From Hippopus hippopus (taxonomy: Eukaryota; Mollusca; Bivalvia; Cardiida; Cardiidae): a stretch of DNA of 64,000 bases. The translations under genes were made by a program, and so were the position numbers. Below, one piece after another: positions 44,235 to 54,413 of the stretch. The notes below the pieces were generated by a model that was given only the letters and a program-made list of their open reading frames with translations, did no database searches and was not told the origin of the DNA. Location: NCBI GenBank assembly GCA_946811185.2, contig OX328105.1, forward strand, positions 44,950,845 through 45,014,844, written 5' to 3'. Position 1 is the stretch's first letter, and every line of letters begins with the position of its first letter.

Positions 44235-47200
44235 TTATGTAAACCTTTCAGATTCCCTTATAAACACTTGCGTAGTGCGAAAAATTTTAGCATTATCCTC
44301 AAAACTAAAATCCGATGAGCCTAGAAGTAGTAGCCTTGTACTTAAAGGGTGGAAGCGGTGTAAGTCGCGAAAGAGTTTTATTCTTGAAGCAGTATATTGA
44401 GTGCAATGAAAAAAGTAATGATCTGCATCTTCAACTTCGTGTCCACATATACAGCTTGGGTCCAGTATTATGTGATTAATAAAGAGGTCGTGGTTGAGAT
44501 TACTACATCTGTTACGTATTCTTGCGTGGAATACCGAATATTTGCGATCTCCAATAAAATAATGACGAGGTACCTTGGGGACTGAGAATGTTCGTAAAAT
44601 CGAAGATTTAAATAAGGATATAGATTCTATAGATTTTAGATCTTGAGGAAGCTCATTCCAAAGAGAAACTGCTGAAGGAAAGAACGATTTTGCAAACAAT
44701 TCAGTCCTACATGCTATCAAATCAAAGTCATTGGCATTACGTAACGTGTAATCTGTTCTATTATTTACTTGTCGAGGAAATATGTCAGTAAGATAATTAG
44801 GAGTAAGACCATTAATTATCTTGTATACGAGTATTATTTTTTGGTACTTTCTTCTATTATCAAGACTTAACCACCCGATTTCTCTATAGATATTGGTCAG
44901 TGATGCAGATCGGGTTAAGCCAGTTACTATTCTTGCTGCTTCGATTTGTATTTTCTCCAATGATTCTTTTTCTCGCTCTGTACAATTATCCCAAACTACT
45001 GATGAGTACTCCAAGATCGGACGCAGAAAAGATATATAAATTTGATTGAGCGAATCCCGTTTGAGTTTGAATTTTAAATTCCTCATGATTCCGAGAATTT
45101 TGGACGCTGACTTAGTTAAGTTGTTTACATGCACCTGCCATTTACCATTACTACTTAATGTCAAACCTAAATGTTTGTGATCTTCTACAAACTGAATATG
45201 AACATTATCAAACAGTAAAGTTGGAGGATCGATGTTTTTATTGGAAAATAACATAGCAACTGTCTTGGAAGGGTTAAAGTCTACTAACCATTGTTTTGCC
45301 CAATTGGAAATCATGAAAAGATCATGATTCAAGATACCTTCGATATCAGGTATTCGTGTTGCAGAACAGGCGAGACTAGTGTCGTCTGCAAATAAACGAC
45401 TTATACTTAATAAATTTTCCGAAATGTCATTGACATATACCAAGAAGAGTAGAGGCCCGAGTACTGAGCCTTGGGGGACACCAGCATTAACTGACAATGA
45501 CCTTGACCTCACGGAATTAACTACAACTGACTGCTTGCGGCCTTCGAGATAGTTCACAAACCAGTTCAAAAGAGGTCCGCTTATTCCATGCTGGCGAAGT
45601 TTGAATACCAAGCCTCTATGCCAAACTCTGTCAAATGCTTTCGATATATCACAGAAAACCATGCAAAGGTTTTGTTTGGAATCTAGAGAAGAGACAATTT
45701 GTTGGTAAATATCGAGCAATTGATATACGGTTGAATGTCCACGAAGGAATCCGGACTGTTTTTTGTATAATAAATCATTAAAATGCAAATAATTATAAAC
45801 GTGCTTGTAAACACATCTTTCCATGAGTTTACCTAGGCAGCTTAAAAGAGATATAGGACGGTAATTACTCACTAAAGATTTGTCTCCCTTTTTAAAAAGA
45901 GGATTTACAATTGCCTCTTTCCAGCTGTTTGGAAAAATTCCATCATTAAGCGACTTATTGAAAAGCTTGAAAAGTGGAACGGCTATACTGTTTTTAACAT
46001 TCTTAAGTACTTTATGACTAATGAAATCAGGACCTGCAGCTTTATTGGTACATAGGGTACTTAAAATACTTTCTATTTCACGTACTGATATAACAATACT
46101 CTCAAGCTTACAATCAGTTCTAGCTTCAAATCTAGGTAATTCAACGCTTGAGTCATCAACAAATGATATAGAGCAAAAATACTTATTAAGGCTCTCTGCT
46201 TTTTCTATGTCTGTATAATGTAGAATTTCTGCATTATTTTCAAATGTTCGTAAAATTGGTATGGAATCTGATTTTTTATTAATATTAACCAAACGCCGTA
46301 TGTGTTTCCAGTATATTTTGGGATTATCGAGACGATAATTAGACAAACAGTCATCGAGATGATCAAAATAACGTTCTTTAGCATTTTTTTTCAAATTGTT
46401 AACCCTATTTCTTAGGTACTTATATTTTACCCAGTCACTAGGTCGTCCTTTTTTTGTCATGATTTTCTTTTGTCTGTCACGTTGTCTGGTAAGTCTCCTT
46501 ATCTCGGAGTCATACCAGGGTCTGTCATTAGGTCTAATTGTTACTTGTTTAGACGGAATACATATTGACATCATTTCTAATAGTTTATTAGTGAAAAGTT
46601 CGCAACCGTCGTTAATGTCAGAGTTGTCTAAAAAGTTCCAATTTTCGGTTATTATAAGACGGTTGAGCTCGTTGAAATCAGCACGTTCGTAATACCAGAT
46701 CCTTCTTTTAGAGCATACCGTTGGCGCAAACGTAAATTTCAACATGACCAGGGTTGCTTTATGATCAGTAATGATAGGGTCAATATCCAAAGTATCGGCT
46801 CCAATAACATCTATAGGATCAGTGACTAATATTGGATCAATCAGTGTCTCAGAAAAACTGGTGACTCGTGTTGGTTTAGTAATTACGTTAGTTAGATTAT
46901 TTAAGACCATGGTATTGGAGAGATGAGACTCATTTTTGTCTAACAGATTTTGGTTGAGATCCCCAACTATCACAATATTTGAATTAGACTCTAAAGCTCT
47001 TTCCAGTGTCGAATTAAAATTTTCCCAAAAGGCCACCGGCGTACTTGGAGATCTGTACACGTTGCAAAGAAGAAAGGAAGATGAACGGTATTTAATCTCA
47101 ACCCATATACAATGAATAGATAGGTATTCCAAATCAGTTCGTCTTTTTGAGAACAGGGAATTCGCAACATATACAAGGAGTCCGCCGGAGTGTGAAGTGA

Positions 47201-47453
47201 GATCCTGTCTATACAATGTACTGTCTTGGTTATCAACTGTCAAGTCTGAGGTAGGAATAGTGCTATTCAAATGGGTTTCCGTAAAGCACATGATATCGAA
47301 ATCCGAGAGCTGGTCAGAGATGAAAGACAGTTTATTTCGAATGCTGCGAATGTTAAGGTGAATAATAGAAAGTCTGTCGCTAGATGACGGGGTATTCATA
47401 GTGGGTCCCGGATTGGTCTCTACATCACCTGATAGAATAAGTAATATAGACAA
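44235..47453 (-). CDS. Retrotransposon ORF2: 2A-like peptide, APE endonuclease, reverse transcriptase
   Basis: About 1,072 codons are open. In order: LLILSGDVETNPGP, a textbook 2A ribosome-skipping motif (D-V-E-x-N-P-G-P); an apurinic-type endonuclease with LNIRSI, TETHL, VYRSP, VGDLN and TDHKA motifs; a linker; reverse transcriptase with NYRPISLLS, FCDISKAFDRVWH, GVPQGSVLGP and FADD (45381-45392); thumb; and the cysteine motif CICGHEVEDADHYFFHC near the C terminus. All core motifs are intact, so the enzyme could be active. The codon at 47453 is TTG. The in-frame region upstream (to a TGA at 47667-47669) has no ATG, and the first in-frame ATG (47399) comes just after the 2A motif, so the true initiation is unclear. 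Endonuclease plus RT architecture and the C-terminal knuckle match CR1/L2-like families. Confidence 0.92.
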   Translation of the reverse strand: MSILLILSGDVETNPGPTMNTPSSSDRLSIIHLNIRSIRNKLSFISDQLSDFDIMCFTETHLNSTIPTSDLTVDNQDSTLYRQDLTSHSGGLLVYVANSLFSKRRTDLEYLSIHCIWVEIKYRSSSFLLCNVYRSPSTPVAFWENFNSTLERALESNSNIVIVGDLNQNLLDKNESHLSNTMVLNNLTNVITKPTRVTSFSETLIDPILVTDPIDVIGADTLDIDPIITDHKATLVMLKFTFAPTVCSKRRIWYYERADFNELNRLIITENWNFLDNSDINDGCELFTNKLLEMMSICIPSKQVTIRPNDRPWYDSEIRRLTRQRDRQKKIMTKKGRPSDWVKYKYLRNRVNNLKKNAKERYFDHLDDCLSNYRLDNPKIYWKHIRRLVNINKKSDSIPILRTFENNAEILHYTDIEKAESLNKYFCSISFVDDSSVELPRFEARTDCKLESIVISVREIESILSTLCTNKAAGPDFISHKVLKNVKNSIAVPLFKLFNKSLNDGIFPNSWKEAIVNPLFKKGDKSLVSNYRPISLLSCLGKLMERCVYKHVYNYLHFNDLLYKKQSGFLRGHSTVYQLLDIYQQIVSSLDSKQNLCMVFCDISKAFDRVWHRGLVFKLRQHGISGPLLNWFVNYLEGRKQSVVVNSVRSRSLSVNAGVPQGSVLGPLLFLVYVNDISENLLSISRLFADDTSLACSATRIPDIEGILNHDLFMISNWAKQWLVDFNPSKTVAMLFSNKNIDPPTLLFDNVHIQFVEDHKHLGLTLSSNGKWQVHVNNLTKSASKILGIMRNLKFKLKRDSLNQIYISFLRPILEYSSVVWDNCTEREKESLEKIQIEAARIVTGLTRSASLTNIYREIGWLSLDNRRKYQKIILVYKIINGLTPNYLTDIFPRQVNNRTDYTLRNANDFDLIACRTELFAKSFFPSAVSLWNELPQDLKSIESISLFKSSILRTFSVPKVPRHYFIGDRKYSVFHARIRNRCSNLNHDLFINHIILDPSCICGHEVEDADHYFFHCTQYTASRIKLFRDLHRFHPLSTRLLLLGSSDFSFEDNAKIFRTTQVFIRESERFT

Positions 47454-47656
47454 AATGTAATGAAGAGAGAAAGTTAAAATTGCTTTTGAGTTTGGCCTGA
47501 TACTTAAGTACGTTTGATAGCATATATCTAAAAAAGTGATGAGAATCAGATTGAAAGCGTTTATAAGGTTAATGATAAAACGATATCGTCTAATGCAGCT
47601 GTGTGTACTTGCATAGAAGCTACCGATAGACGCGCGCCAGATCGCAACTTCTATAC

Positions 47657-47875
47657 CTATGGTGGATCAAACAATTTATCAGTCATCAGACGCGCAGCTA
47701 CCGAAACAACAACAAATCCGTGATAAACGTCCGAAACAGCAGAAGCCCGACAAGTAGCAAGGATCCTCGATAACATAATGACAGGAAAATAAAGAAGGGT
47801 TGTTCTTGCAAATAAAACGTTAAAAAAAGAAACAAGAAGAAGTAAGAAAAAAGATAGAAATGATGATCGGTACAT
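47657..47875 (-). CDS. Small hydrophobic frame upstream of the retrotransposon ORF2
   Basis: A 72-codon frame starts with an ATG and has a strongly hydrophobic N terminus (SFLSFFLLLLVSFFNVLF). It ends with TAG just inside the open region that leads to the 2A motif, in another frame. Position and hydrophobicity would fit a leader for the 2A-tagged ORF, reached by frameshift or splicing. It may also be meaningless. Confidence 0.35.
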   Translation of the reverse strand: MYRSSFLSFFLLLLVSFFNVLFARTTLLYFPVIMLSRILATCRASAVSDVYHGFVVVSVAARLMTDKLFDPP

Positions 47876-48129
47876 TTTGAAACAGATTGGATAGAGTTGG
47901 TAGAAGAGGTGGACTAGATGGGTACTAATTTTCTAACTTATATGGGGAGGATACATGACGTCATAATCTGTCAAGTATAAATGCAAAGTTTTAAAATCAA
48001 ATTCTACATTTTCCTGCTGGTTTTACCTAGATAGAAACCAAGACATTACAGGAGTGACTTTTCAACAGAAACGAAATCTTAGAAATCAAAATTCTAACAA
48101 TTCGATCTCTCAGTCATTAAATAGAGTCT

Positions 48130-48840
48130 AGAAATCTGAAAATAAGCCTTGATGGAGGAATGCTACATATGGAGAAAACACATACGTAATGTACACATAG
48201 ACAATATATGCACACATCTGTACATAATTTACCGATGGAGTAAATAGACACAAATCTGTACAAAATATATATATACACATGAACATATATGCAAAAAAGC
48301 ACGCACATAATGCACACATATACATACACATGCACCCATATGCAAAAAACACGCACGCGATGTACATAGATACATACACGTGCACTCATGTGCAGAAAAC
48401 ACTAATGCAATGTACACCAGTCAAAATATGTAAACATCTGTACAAGAACATTTCTACACACATGCATCCTTACATAAAAATACATATACGTGAGGCACAT
48501 ATACACAAAATATGTATAGGCATGCTCATATACTATTCTAAGATGTATTAGCAACCTGCACATGCAGGTAAATGCAAAAATACACATACGTGGTGTACAT
48601 ATACGCAGAATATGCAATTACATGTTTATCCATAGAGTAAATAGACACAAATCTGGACCAAAAAAAACAAAACAATAATAATGATAATAATAATAATAAT
48701 AAACATATGTACACACATGCAACTTTACCTCAAAGAACACATACGCAATGCATATATATATACTCAAAATATGCAAAGTATGTAGAGACATGCCCATATA
48801 CTCTCTGACATATACCTACAACCTGCATACGTAATTCCAA
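48130..48840. repeat. Degenerate CACATA/TGTATA-rich satellite-like tract
   Basis: About 700 bp of variations on ACATATACACAAAATATG and ACACATGCA. A short (AAT)n microsatellite lies at 48672-48702. The overlapping minus-strand frames rich in Cys, Tyr and Val are products of this composition and are not genes. Confidence 0.8.
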
Positions 48841-49055
48841 GATTAATAAAAAATCATGAAGTGGCAATGATTCACATGATCAATTTTCCAGATTTTACAG
48901 TGATGGGGTGAAAACAAATAGATATGTACAAGAACATGTTCACATACATTCACTTATATACAAATATATACAAACGTGATGAACAGATAAACAAGATTTA
49001 CATACATGAAAGCATATACTCGGAGGGATCTGGATTATCAACTCCACGAAACACC

Positions 49056-49452
49056 GAGAAGCTTTATGAATAGGAAATGTACCAAATGCGTTCAAATTCA
49101 ACTTAATCACAGAATCGAATATAAGACAACTACACAATATGTTGTAATTAAAGGGATTTTGATGAAGTGTATACTAGTAGCTTGGAGGCTTATATGAAAT
49201 AGAAGACGTTTATTTTCTGTATAAAGATTACTTTTTATATTTTTATCATATATTTCTATTATTGAACTCTTTACACCGAAAAGTTTTAGAAATAGGAAAT
49301 GTACAAAATGCGTTCAAATTCAGTTTAATCAAAGAATCAAATATAAGATGACTACAGAATATGCTGTAATTAACGAGATTTTGATGAAATGTATACTAGC
49401 AGCTTGTAGACTTATATGAAATAGAAGACGTATGTTTTTCTGTAAAAAGATT
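49056..49452. repeat. Two-copy ~222-bp direct repeat
   Basis: The block TAGGAAATGTACCAAATGCG begins near 49071 and recurs as TAGGAAATGTACAAAATGCG near 49293. Similarity continues for about 170 bp (GATTTTGATGAAGTGTATAC against GATTTTGATGAAATGTATAC). Confidence 0.8.
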
Positions 49453-49499
49453 TTTTTTTTTTTTTTTTTTTTAATATTTATATTATATCTTTTTTATAA

Positions 49500-50345
49500 T
49501 GAACTCTTTACCAGACAACATAACACTGAGAATGACTAGAGGCAACAATTTTAATCGCTGGACGATCGTTGAATAAGTAATTTATATGAAAGAAATGTGG
49601 GAGAAGGAAGACAGCGCTCGTTATGAACATCTTCCCCCTCTCGCAATGCTTTTTGCACATGTACTACCTCAGAGTCAAAAGACAAAGTGGGAGAAAGAAA
49701 GAGCGAGAGAAAAAGAATACCTGTCCATCATAAACAAATTTCCTTTCCTCACAGTGCTCTTCCCGAGTGTACTAAGTAAGGATCATGAAAAGCTTGGACT
49801 ATTCAAGGGGAGAAGAAAGCAATGTGGGAGTAAGAAAAAAAAAAAAATCCTACCCGTCGTATGCAATTTTCCCTCCCCCACAGGCAATTTACCCTCCCCC
49901 ACAATGCTCCCCTCAAATAAACTACCTGAGAGCCATAAAATGCCTAGACTAAACTATTCACGCAGAGAAGAAAGCAGTGTGGGTGCAAAAAAAAAAATGC
50001 CCGTCATAAGCAATTTTCCTCTCCCACAATGCTCCTCTCAAATGTACTACGTTAGGATCGTGAAAAGCTTAGGCTATGGGACTGTTCGGCAACAGATCAA
50101 GACAGTAATAATAAACCATGATATCATTCATAAAAGCAATAACTCATTACCGAACGACAATATTTTAGGTTTGTCCAAATCGAAAGCATTTGCAGACAAC
50201 AGAATAAAAGTGACAATGCTCCCCTCAAATATACTACCTGAGAGCTATAAAAAGCTTAGACTAAACTATTCACGAAGAGAAGAAAGCAGTGTTGGTGTTA
50301 GACTCATGCTTAAGCTTGCATATAATTTTCTTGGTGTTTTCCATT
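49500..50345. repeat. Degenerate tandem array related to MITE family A
   Basis: Family A ends (ACTCTTTACCAGACAACATA at 49503; CTCATTACCGAACGACAATA near 50151) bracket three to four diverged units of about 115 bp containing CTATTCACGCAGAGAAGAAAG, GCAATTTTCC and CACAATGCTCC. A 253-codon frame (49586-50347) runs through, but its translation mirrors the repeat units and low-complexity Lys runs. I do not regard it as a gene. Confidence 0.6.
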
Positions 50346-50728
50346 AAATGTTTTTCCCCGTTCCGTTATCAAGTGGAGCGCTAGATAAAGTGTGGTCTTT
50401 TAGTCATGGCCGTTTGCTTGATTGAGAGAGTCGAGCTTATTTGTACGGCACTCTACACAATGTCTGCATGTTCGACACTTTTCTATCGGCATTTTTCTAT
50501 CCAGTAGGCAAGTATATGCTTGGTGCTGACGGATAAACCTTATTACATGCGAGACGTATTTAACGCTTTGCCGAGAGCACTAAATATGTACTAGCGTGTC
50601 ACTTTTACCGTCATGCTCGCCTAGTATCTGGCGATATTTCATCTTTATTATTTCTGTGTTTTCATTGACTATGTACAACTGTACTTGTCGCAAAATAAAA
50701 TTTGTTCTGTTCTGTTCTGATTAGCACA
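50346..50728 (+). mobile_element. 3' tail of a non-LTR retrotransposon
   Basis: A 380-bp non-coding block ends TGTACTTGTCGCAAAATAAA, ATTTG and a short (TTCTG)n run (50702-50719). An AATAAA-like end followed by a pentamer microsatellite is typical of the 3' terminus of CR1/L2-like elements. It is heavily 5'-truncated, with no coding part. Confidence 0.55.
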
Positions 50729-50980
50729 GCTGCATTTTCAAAGGGTGTGCCTGCACAATTTTAATTGTAAGGATGTATGTTTGCGCATTAAATAGCGGCG
50801 CTTATCCACTCGACCGCCCAAATGACACATCGATCTGATTTGGGCATTCTGGGAAAAAAACCGGACTACTTTTCAAAACCACAACGGTGACTTTGAATTT
50901 CAAAATAAATTTAACTTTTAAAATGTCTATACGATATTTACTCCTAGCGAAGCAATATATAGAGGATATATTTTTTACTC

Positions 50981-51283
50981 CACAGGGAATTACCGAGAAC
51001 AACTGTACTGGATTTTGAAGTAAGAACCCCCCCCTAGAAAAAGGGGGGGGGGTTTAGAAGAAAGAAATAAATAGATATTTTTTTTTCGGTGAAAGATCGA
51101 AATTTATTTCATTGGGTGAACATCATCGGTAATATTTTCAGGAGTGCCACACATGTTTACGAGATGAAATAAATTTCAATCTTTCACCAACAAAATAAAA
51201 TCTATTTATTTCATGCTTCTAACCCCTTTATGGGGGGACTTACATCAAAATCCAGTACAGTTGTTCTCGGTAATTCCCTATGG
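50981..51283. repeat. Foldback/MITE element with ~60-bp inverted ends
   Basis: Left end CCACAGGGAATTACCGAGAA, then CAACTGTACTGGATTTTG, is mirrored by CAAAATCCAGTACAGTTG, then TTCTCGGTAATTCCCTATGG. Inside the ends a second inverted pair (AATTTATTTCATTGGGTGAA and its near-complement around ATGAAATAAATTTC) makes most of the element foldable. G/C runs mark the junctions. Confidence 0.8.
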
Positions 51284-51890
51284 CGTATCCCCTCCGCATA
51301 ACAACGCATTACAATATTACGTAAAGCGCAAGAAATGGAGGGTAAATTACCTCATATTTCCACCTGGTTGAATAGCATGCGCTGTATAACTTGGAAACTA
51401 GTGCACAGGAACTACTATTTCCGCCTTCAATTGAAGACCTAGAAAATAAATCGGTATTTTTCACTGGTCGTAACCATGAAGTATCAAATAATATTTCACC
51501 GTCATTTCTAGATAAAGTACCGGAAAGCATGAAATAATTCGTCAATACAGATTTTTTTTTTAAATTCGAAGTTGCGTTTCGTAAAAATGGAACAATAATT
51601 CGTTACTTTGCATATATAAAAAAAGTGTGTGTAAAATGTCGCTGTAGGAGTTCCGTAGTTTTTCACTGAGTTTATAAATTATTCCTATAAAACGCAATAT
51701 TATCTTTCGAGTAGCCCGTCTTTTGGGGGTGGGGCCTGGGGTAGGAAGGACAGATAACCTTGGAACCTTGCAATATTAACCGTTACAGCGCCTAATAGAT
51801 GAAATTCACCATTCTAAATCAGAAAAACAAATCAAATCAATTTAATTAGTGTTTTTTCCAGAATATTTCTCCTGAATCGCCGAACGTTGT
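51284..51890. other. Intergenic, nothing recognised
   Basis: No plausible gene or repeat family. A short G-rich tract lies at 51722-51745. Confidence 0.5.
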
Positions 51891-52333
51891 AAATAATAGA
51901 TTAGACAGCAGTGTGTTCTTTGCAGTCTAATCTTTAACTACATGTACACTATCTTGAAAATGCTGAGTGATTTTAGATCTAAAGTATCTAAAGATCGACA
52001 AAAGTTGTGTTTTTTCTTTCCAGTAACCCTTTGCCAGACGCTACAATCGTAAATTGTTTTTGAGTTGAAAACACTTCAAGACGACAAATTCGATGCTATA
52101 CTCAAATTATGAAAATTGACCTTCGATTCTTATCCTGCTTAATAACTAAAATGATTTTTTCAAGTCGATAGTCATGACCCCAATTTTGCTATTTCAAAGT
52201 TATGTTCAGGGGAATAATATCTCCTTATCTGGCAGTGTAAATCAAGATCAGACTGCACGCTCTGTGCAGTCTGATCTTGATCTACCCTGTCCGCATAAGG
52301 TCGGTGAGTCGCGCTTAGCGACCTAGGGGTTAA
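51890..52333. repeat. Two family F copies
   Basis: A short copy lies at about 51895-51960. A fuller one spans 52027-52333 and begins TAACCCTTTGCCAGACGCTA. Its palindrome is GATCAGACTGCACGCTCTGT and it ends AGCGACCTAGGGGTTAA. Confidence 0.65.
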
Positions 52334-52390
52334 AGTGCAGAAAAGATGTTGGGAAAGACCAGAGAAAGCAGGTGTGCACGCTCACATTAA

Positions 52391-52652
52391 TGTGACCCAT
52401 CACGCAAAAATGGACCTTCGGGGAACTGCGAAAAGTGTCAATCCTGGTCAGACTGCGCGAATTGCGCAGGCTGACCAGGGTTGACACTTTTCGCTTTAAT
52501 GACATTTTCTGTATGAAAAGTGGTCATTGTACCTTGTTATACAATTATTTTTGAATTATCAACTTAAACTGACCTGCACTATCGTTGATCTGTTTTCATC
52601 TAATTGATGTAGAGAATTCCCAGATGGTCCCTTTTTGCGTGATGAGTCACAT
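52391..52652. repeat. MITE family E (CACGCAAAAA ends)
   Basis: The left end GTGACCCATCACGCAAAAAT is mirrored by TTTTTGCGTGATGAGTCAC at the right end. An internal palindrome reads GCGAAAAGTGTCAATCCTGG with its complement. The second copy, in opposite orientation, is at 59441-59695. Confidence 0.85.
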
Positions 52653-52696
52653 TTCTTTTTCATTTATAGTGTTTTCAAAAGTCGTCATTAGGTTCG

Positions 52697-52928
52697 TTAA
52701 CCGTATCCCGAACAATCCCTGGTTTTAACGACTCTGAAAAAAAAAGCTATTGAAACCATTGTGGGATAAGGAGAAAATGCTGGTAACCAGCATTTTCTCC
52801 TTTTCTCATAATGTTTTCTACCCTTCCAGTTCTAACAAATTTCAATTTTTGAGTCACGTTAAATTTGTCGTCTGCAGATGCTTTCAATTTGGACCAGTCT
52901 AAAATTTTGTCGTTTGGTAAAGAGTTAA
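52697..52928. repeat. MITE family A, full-length copy
   Basis: TTAA borders on both sides and a hairpin with few mismatches. It begins about 45 bp after the family E copy. Confidence 0.85.
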
Positions 52929-53028
52929 AACACAAGATTGTTTTGTAAATGGTTAAATGTTGACTGTAATTTTGATTCTTTGATTCATTAAAATTGGAGA
53001 GAGAAAAAAAAAAGGAAAAAAACCCTTA

Positions 53029-53525
53029 ACCCTTATCCTGCTAAATAAGTTAACTCTTTACTTAACGACAAAATTATAGACTGGTCCAAATCGAAAGCAT
53101 TTGCAGACGACAAAATAAATGTGACTTAAACATTGAAATTTTGGGGGGAGGGGTAGAAAACATAAATAACAAAATAAACGACAAAATAAATGTGACCAAA
53201 AAATTGAAATTCCTTTTGGGAAGGGTAGAAAACATCGTGGAAAAAGAAGAAAATGCTGGTAACCAGCATTTGCTCCTTCTCCCTCAATGTTTTCAAAAGG
53301 TTTCTTTCTTAAGGTAGTTAAAAGTCGGGATTGTGTGGTAAAGAGTTAAATAAAATGTTCAAGCCGATAGTACTAACCGAATAATGTTATTTCAGACCTA
53401 CTTATTGGAGAAAAAAATCTCCTTAGCGGAAAGAGTAGATCTAAGATCAGACTGCACGTTCTGTGCAGCCTGATTTTGATCCACACTTTCTGCAGAAGAC
53501 CAGTGAGTCTCGCTTAGCAGCTTAA
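53029..53525. repeat. Family F element split by a family A MITE
   Basis: Family F sequence (CCCTTATCCTGCTAAATAAG) is interrupted at a TTAA at 53050. It resumes after the TTAA at 53346-53349 with ATAAAATGTTCAAGCCGATA. The inserted family A copy (53050-53349) has a small internal duplication of ACAAAATAAATGTGAC. Confidence 0.8.
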
Positions 53526-53754
53526 TTAACCCTTTACCAAACAATCCCTGGTTTTAACTACCCCGAGGAAGAAGCCTTCTGAAAACACTGTGGGAAAAGG
53601 AGAAAATGCTGGTAACCAGCATTTTCTCCTTTTCCCACAATGTTTTCTAGTGTTCCAAACTCAAGTTTCAATTTTTGATTCATGTTTATTTTGTCGTCTG
53701 CAAATGCTTTCAGTTTAGACTAGTCTAAGATTTTGTCGTTTGGTAAAGAGTTAA
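53526..53754. repeat. MITE family A, full-length copy
   Basis: It lies directly between two family F elements and shares the TTAA borders. The hairpin is almost perfect. Confidence 0.85.
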
Positions 53755-53950
53755 GGGTTAACCTGCTAAATAAAGTGAAATGAAACTTTGAAGCTGATAG
53801 TAAAACCCATTAGTCTGCTATTTCAAAGTCAATATTTGGGGAAATATAATCTCCTTATCGGAGAGTGTAGATCCAAGACTCTGTGCAGTCTGATCTTGAT
53901 CTACACTGTCCGCTTAAGGTCCTTGAGTCGCACATAGCTGCCAAAGATTA
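53755..53950. repeat. Family F copy, half palindrome deleted
   Basis: Contains CTGCTAAATAAAGTGAAATG and CTGTGCAGTCTGATCTTGAT. The left arm of the palindrome is lost. Confidence 0.65.
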
Positions 53951-53999
53951 AATTCAATTCGGTTTCACCTTTTCGACAATCCTGGCTACACACAAGTTT

Positions 54000-54160
54000 G
54001 GCCCATATTCACCGTCCATTCTTATTAGTATTCGTAGTCTTATTCTTAATTTCTAAGTGACAAAATTTCTGATTGGCCTAACCAAATCGTTTAGCCAATC
54101 AGAAAATGCGTTGCATTCAATCGACCAAGTATGCATTTTAGAACGGTTTGTGAATAGGCC
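54000..54160. repeat. MITE family B copy
   Basis: Left end GCCCATATTCACCGTCCATT and right end GGTTTGTGAATAGGCC. The internal TCTGATTGGC inverted pair is retained. Confidence 0.7.
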
Positions 54161-54289
54161 TACGTGCCCCGTGTTGTAATGATCAAAGATCAGAGATATT
54201 TACAGTGTAGAAAAAGGAAATATCTACAATTATACATGTTGCAAATAAATCACGAGCAACTCATCTTCCAGTTACTAGTAAAAGTGAGA

Positions 54290-54322
54290 TGGTGATGATG
54301 ATGACGATGATGATGGTGATAC
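54290..54322. repeat. (GAT)n microsatellite
   Basis: GATGATGATGACGATGATGA-type run. Confidence 0.9.
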
Positions 54323-54413
54323 ATGTGAGTCGTGGACGAAATGTATAAAGAAATAGTGTACCTGTTTTCGGTGTGAATATCCTAGCTATAATAAGCTTAG
54401 GATTACACTGTAT

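Larger units (their letters stand above)
43775..47890 (-). mobile_element. Near full-length non-LTR retrotransposon with 2A-like N terminus
   Basis: The 3' terminus on the minus strand is at about 43777 (GGCAATAAAATATG). It is preceded by the 3' UTR block seen in the copy at 42.6 kb and a poly-A/T-rich stretch at 44080-44122. ORF2 occupies 44235-47453. Upstream sequence to about 47880 holds a 72-codon hydrophobic frame. No ORF1/gag-like frame is seen. The left limit is approximate. Confidence 0.8.

Noticed and set aside
48117..48617. Several Cys/Tyr/Val-rich frames on both strands
   Set aside because: They are translations of the CACATA-type simple repeat tract.
49586..50347. 253-codon open frame on the plus strand
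   Set aside because: It runs through diverged tandem repeats related to family A. The protein repeats the DNA units and low-complexity Lys runs, with no domain or codon signal.
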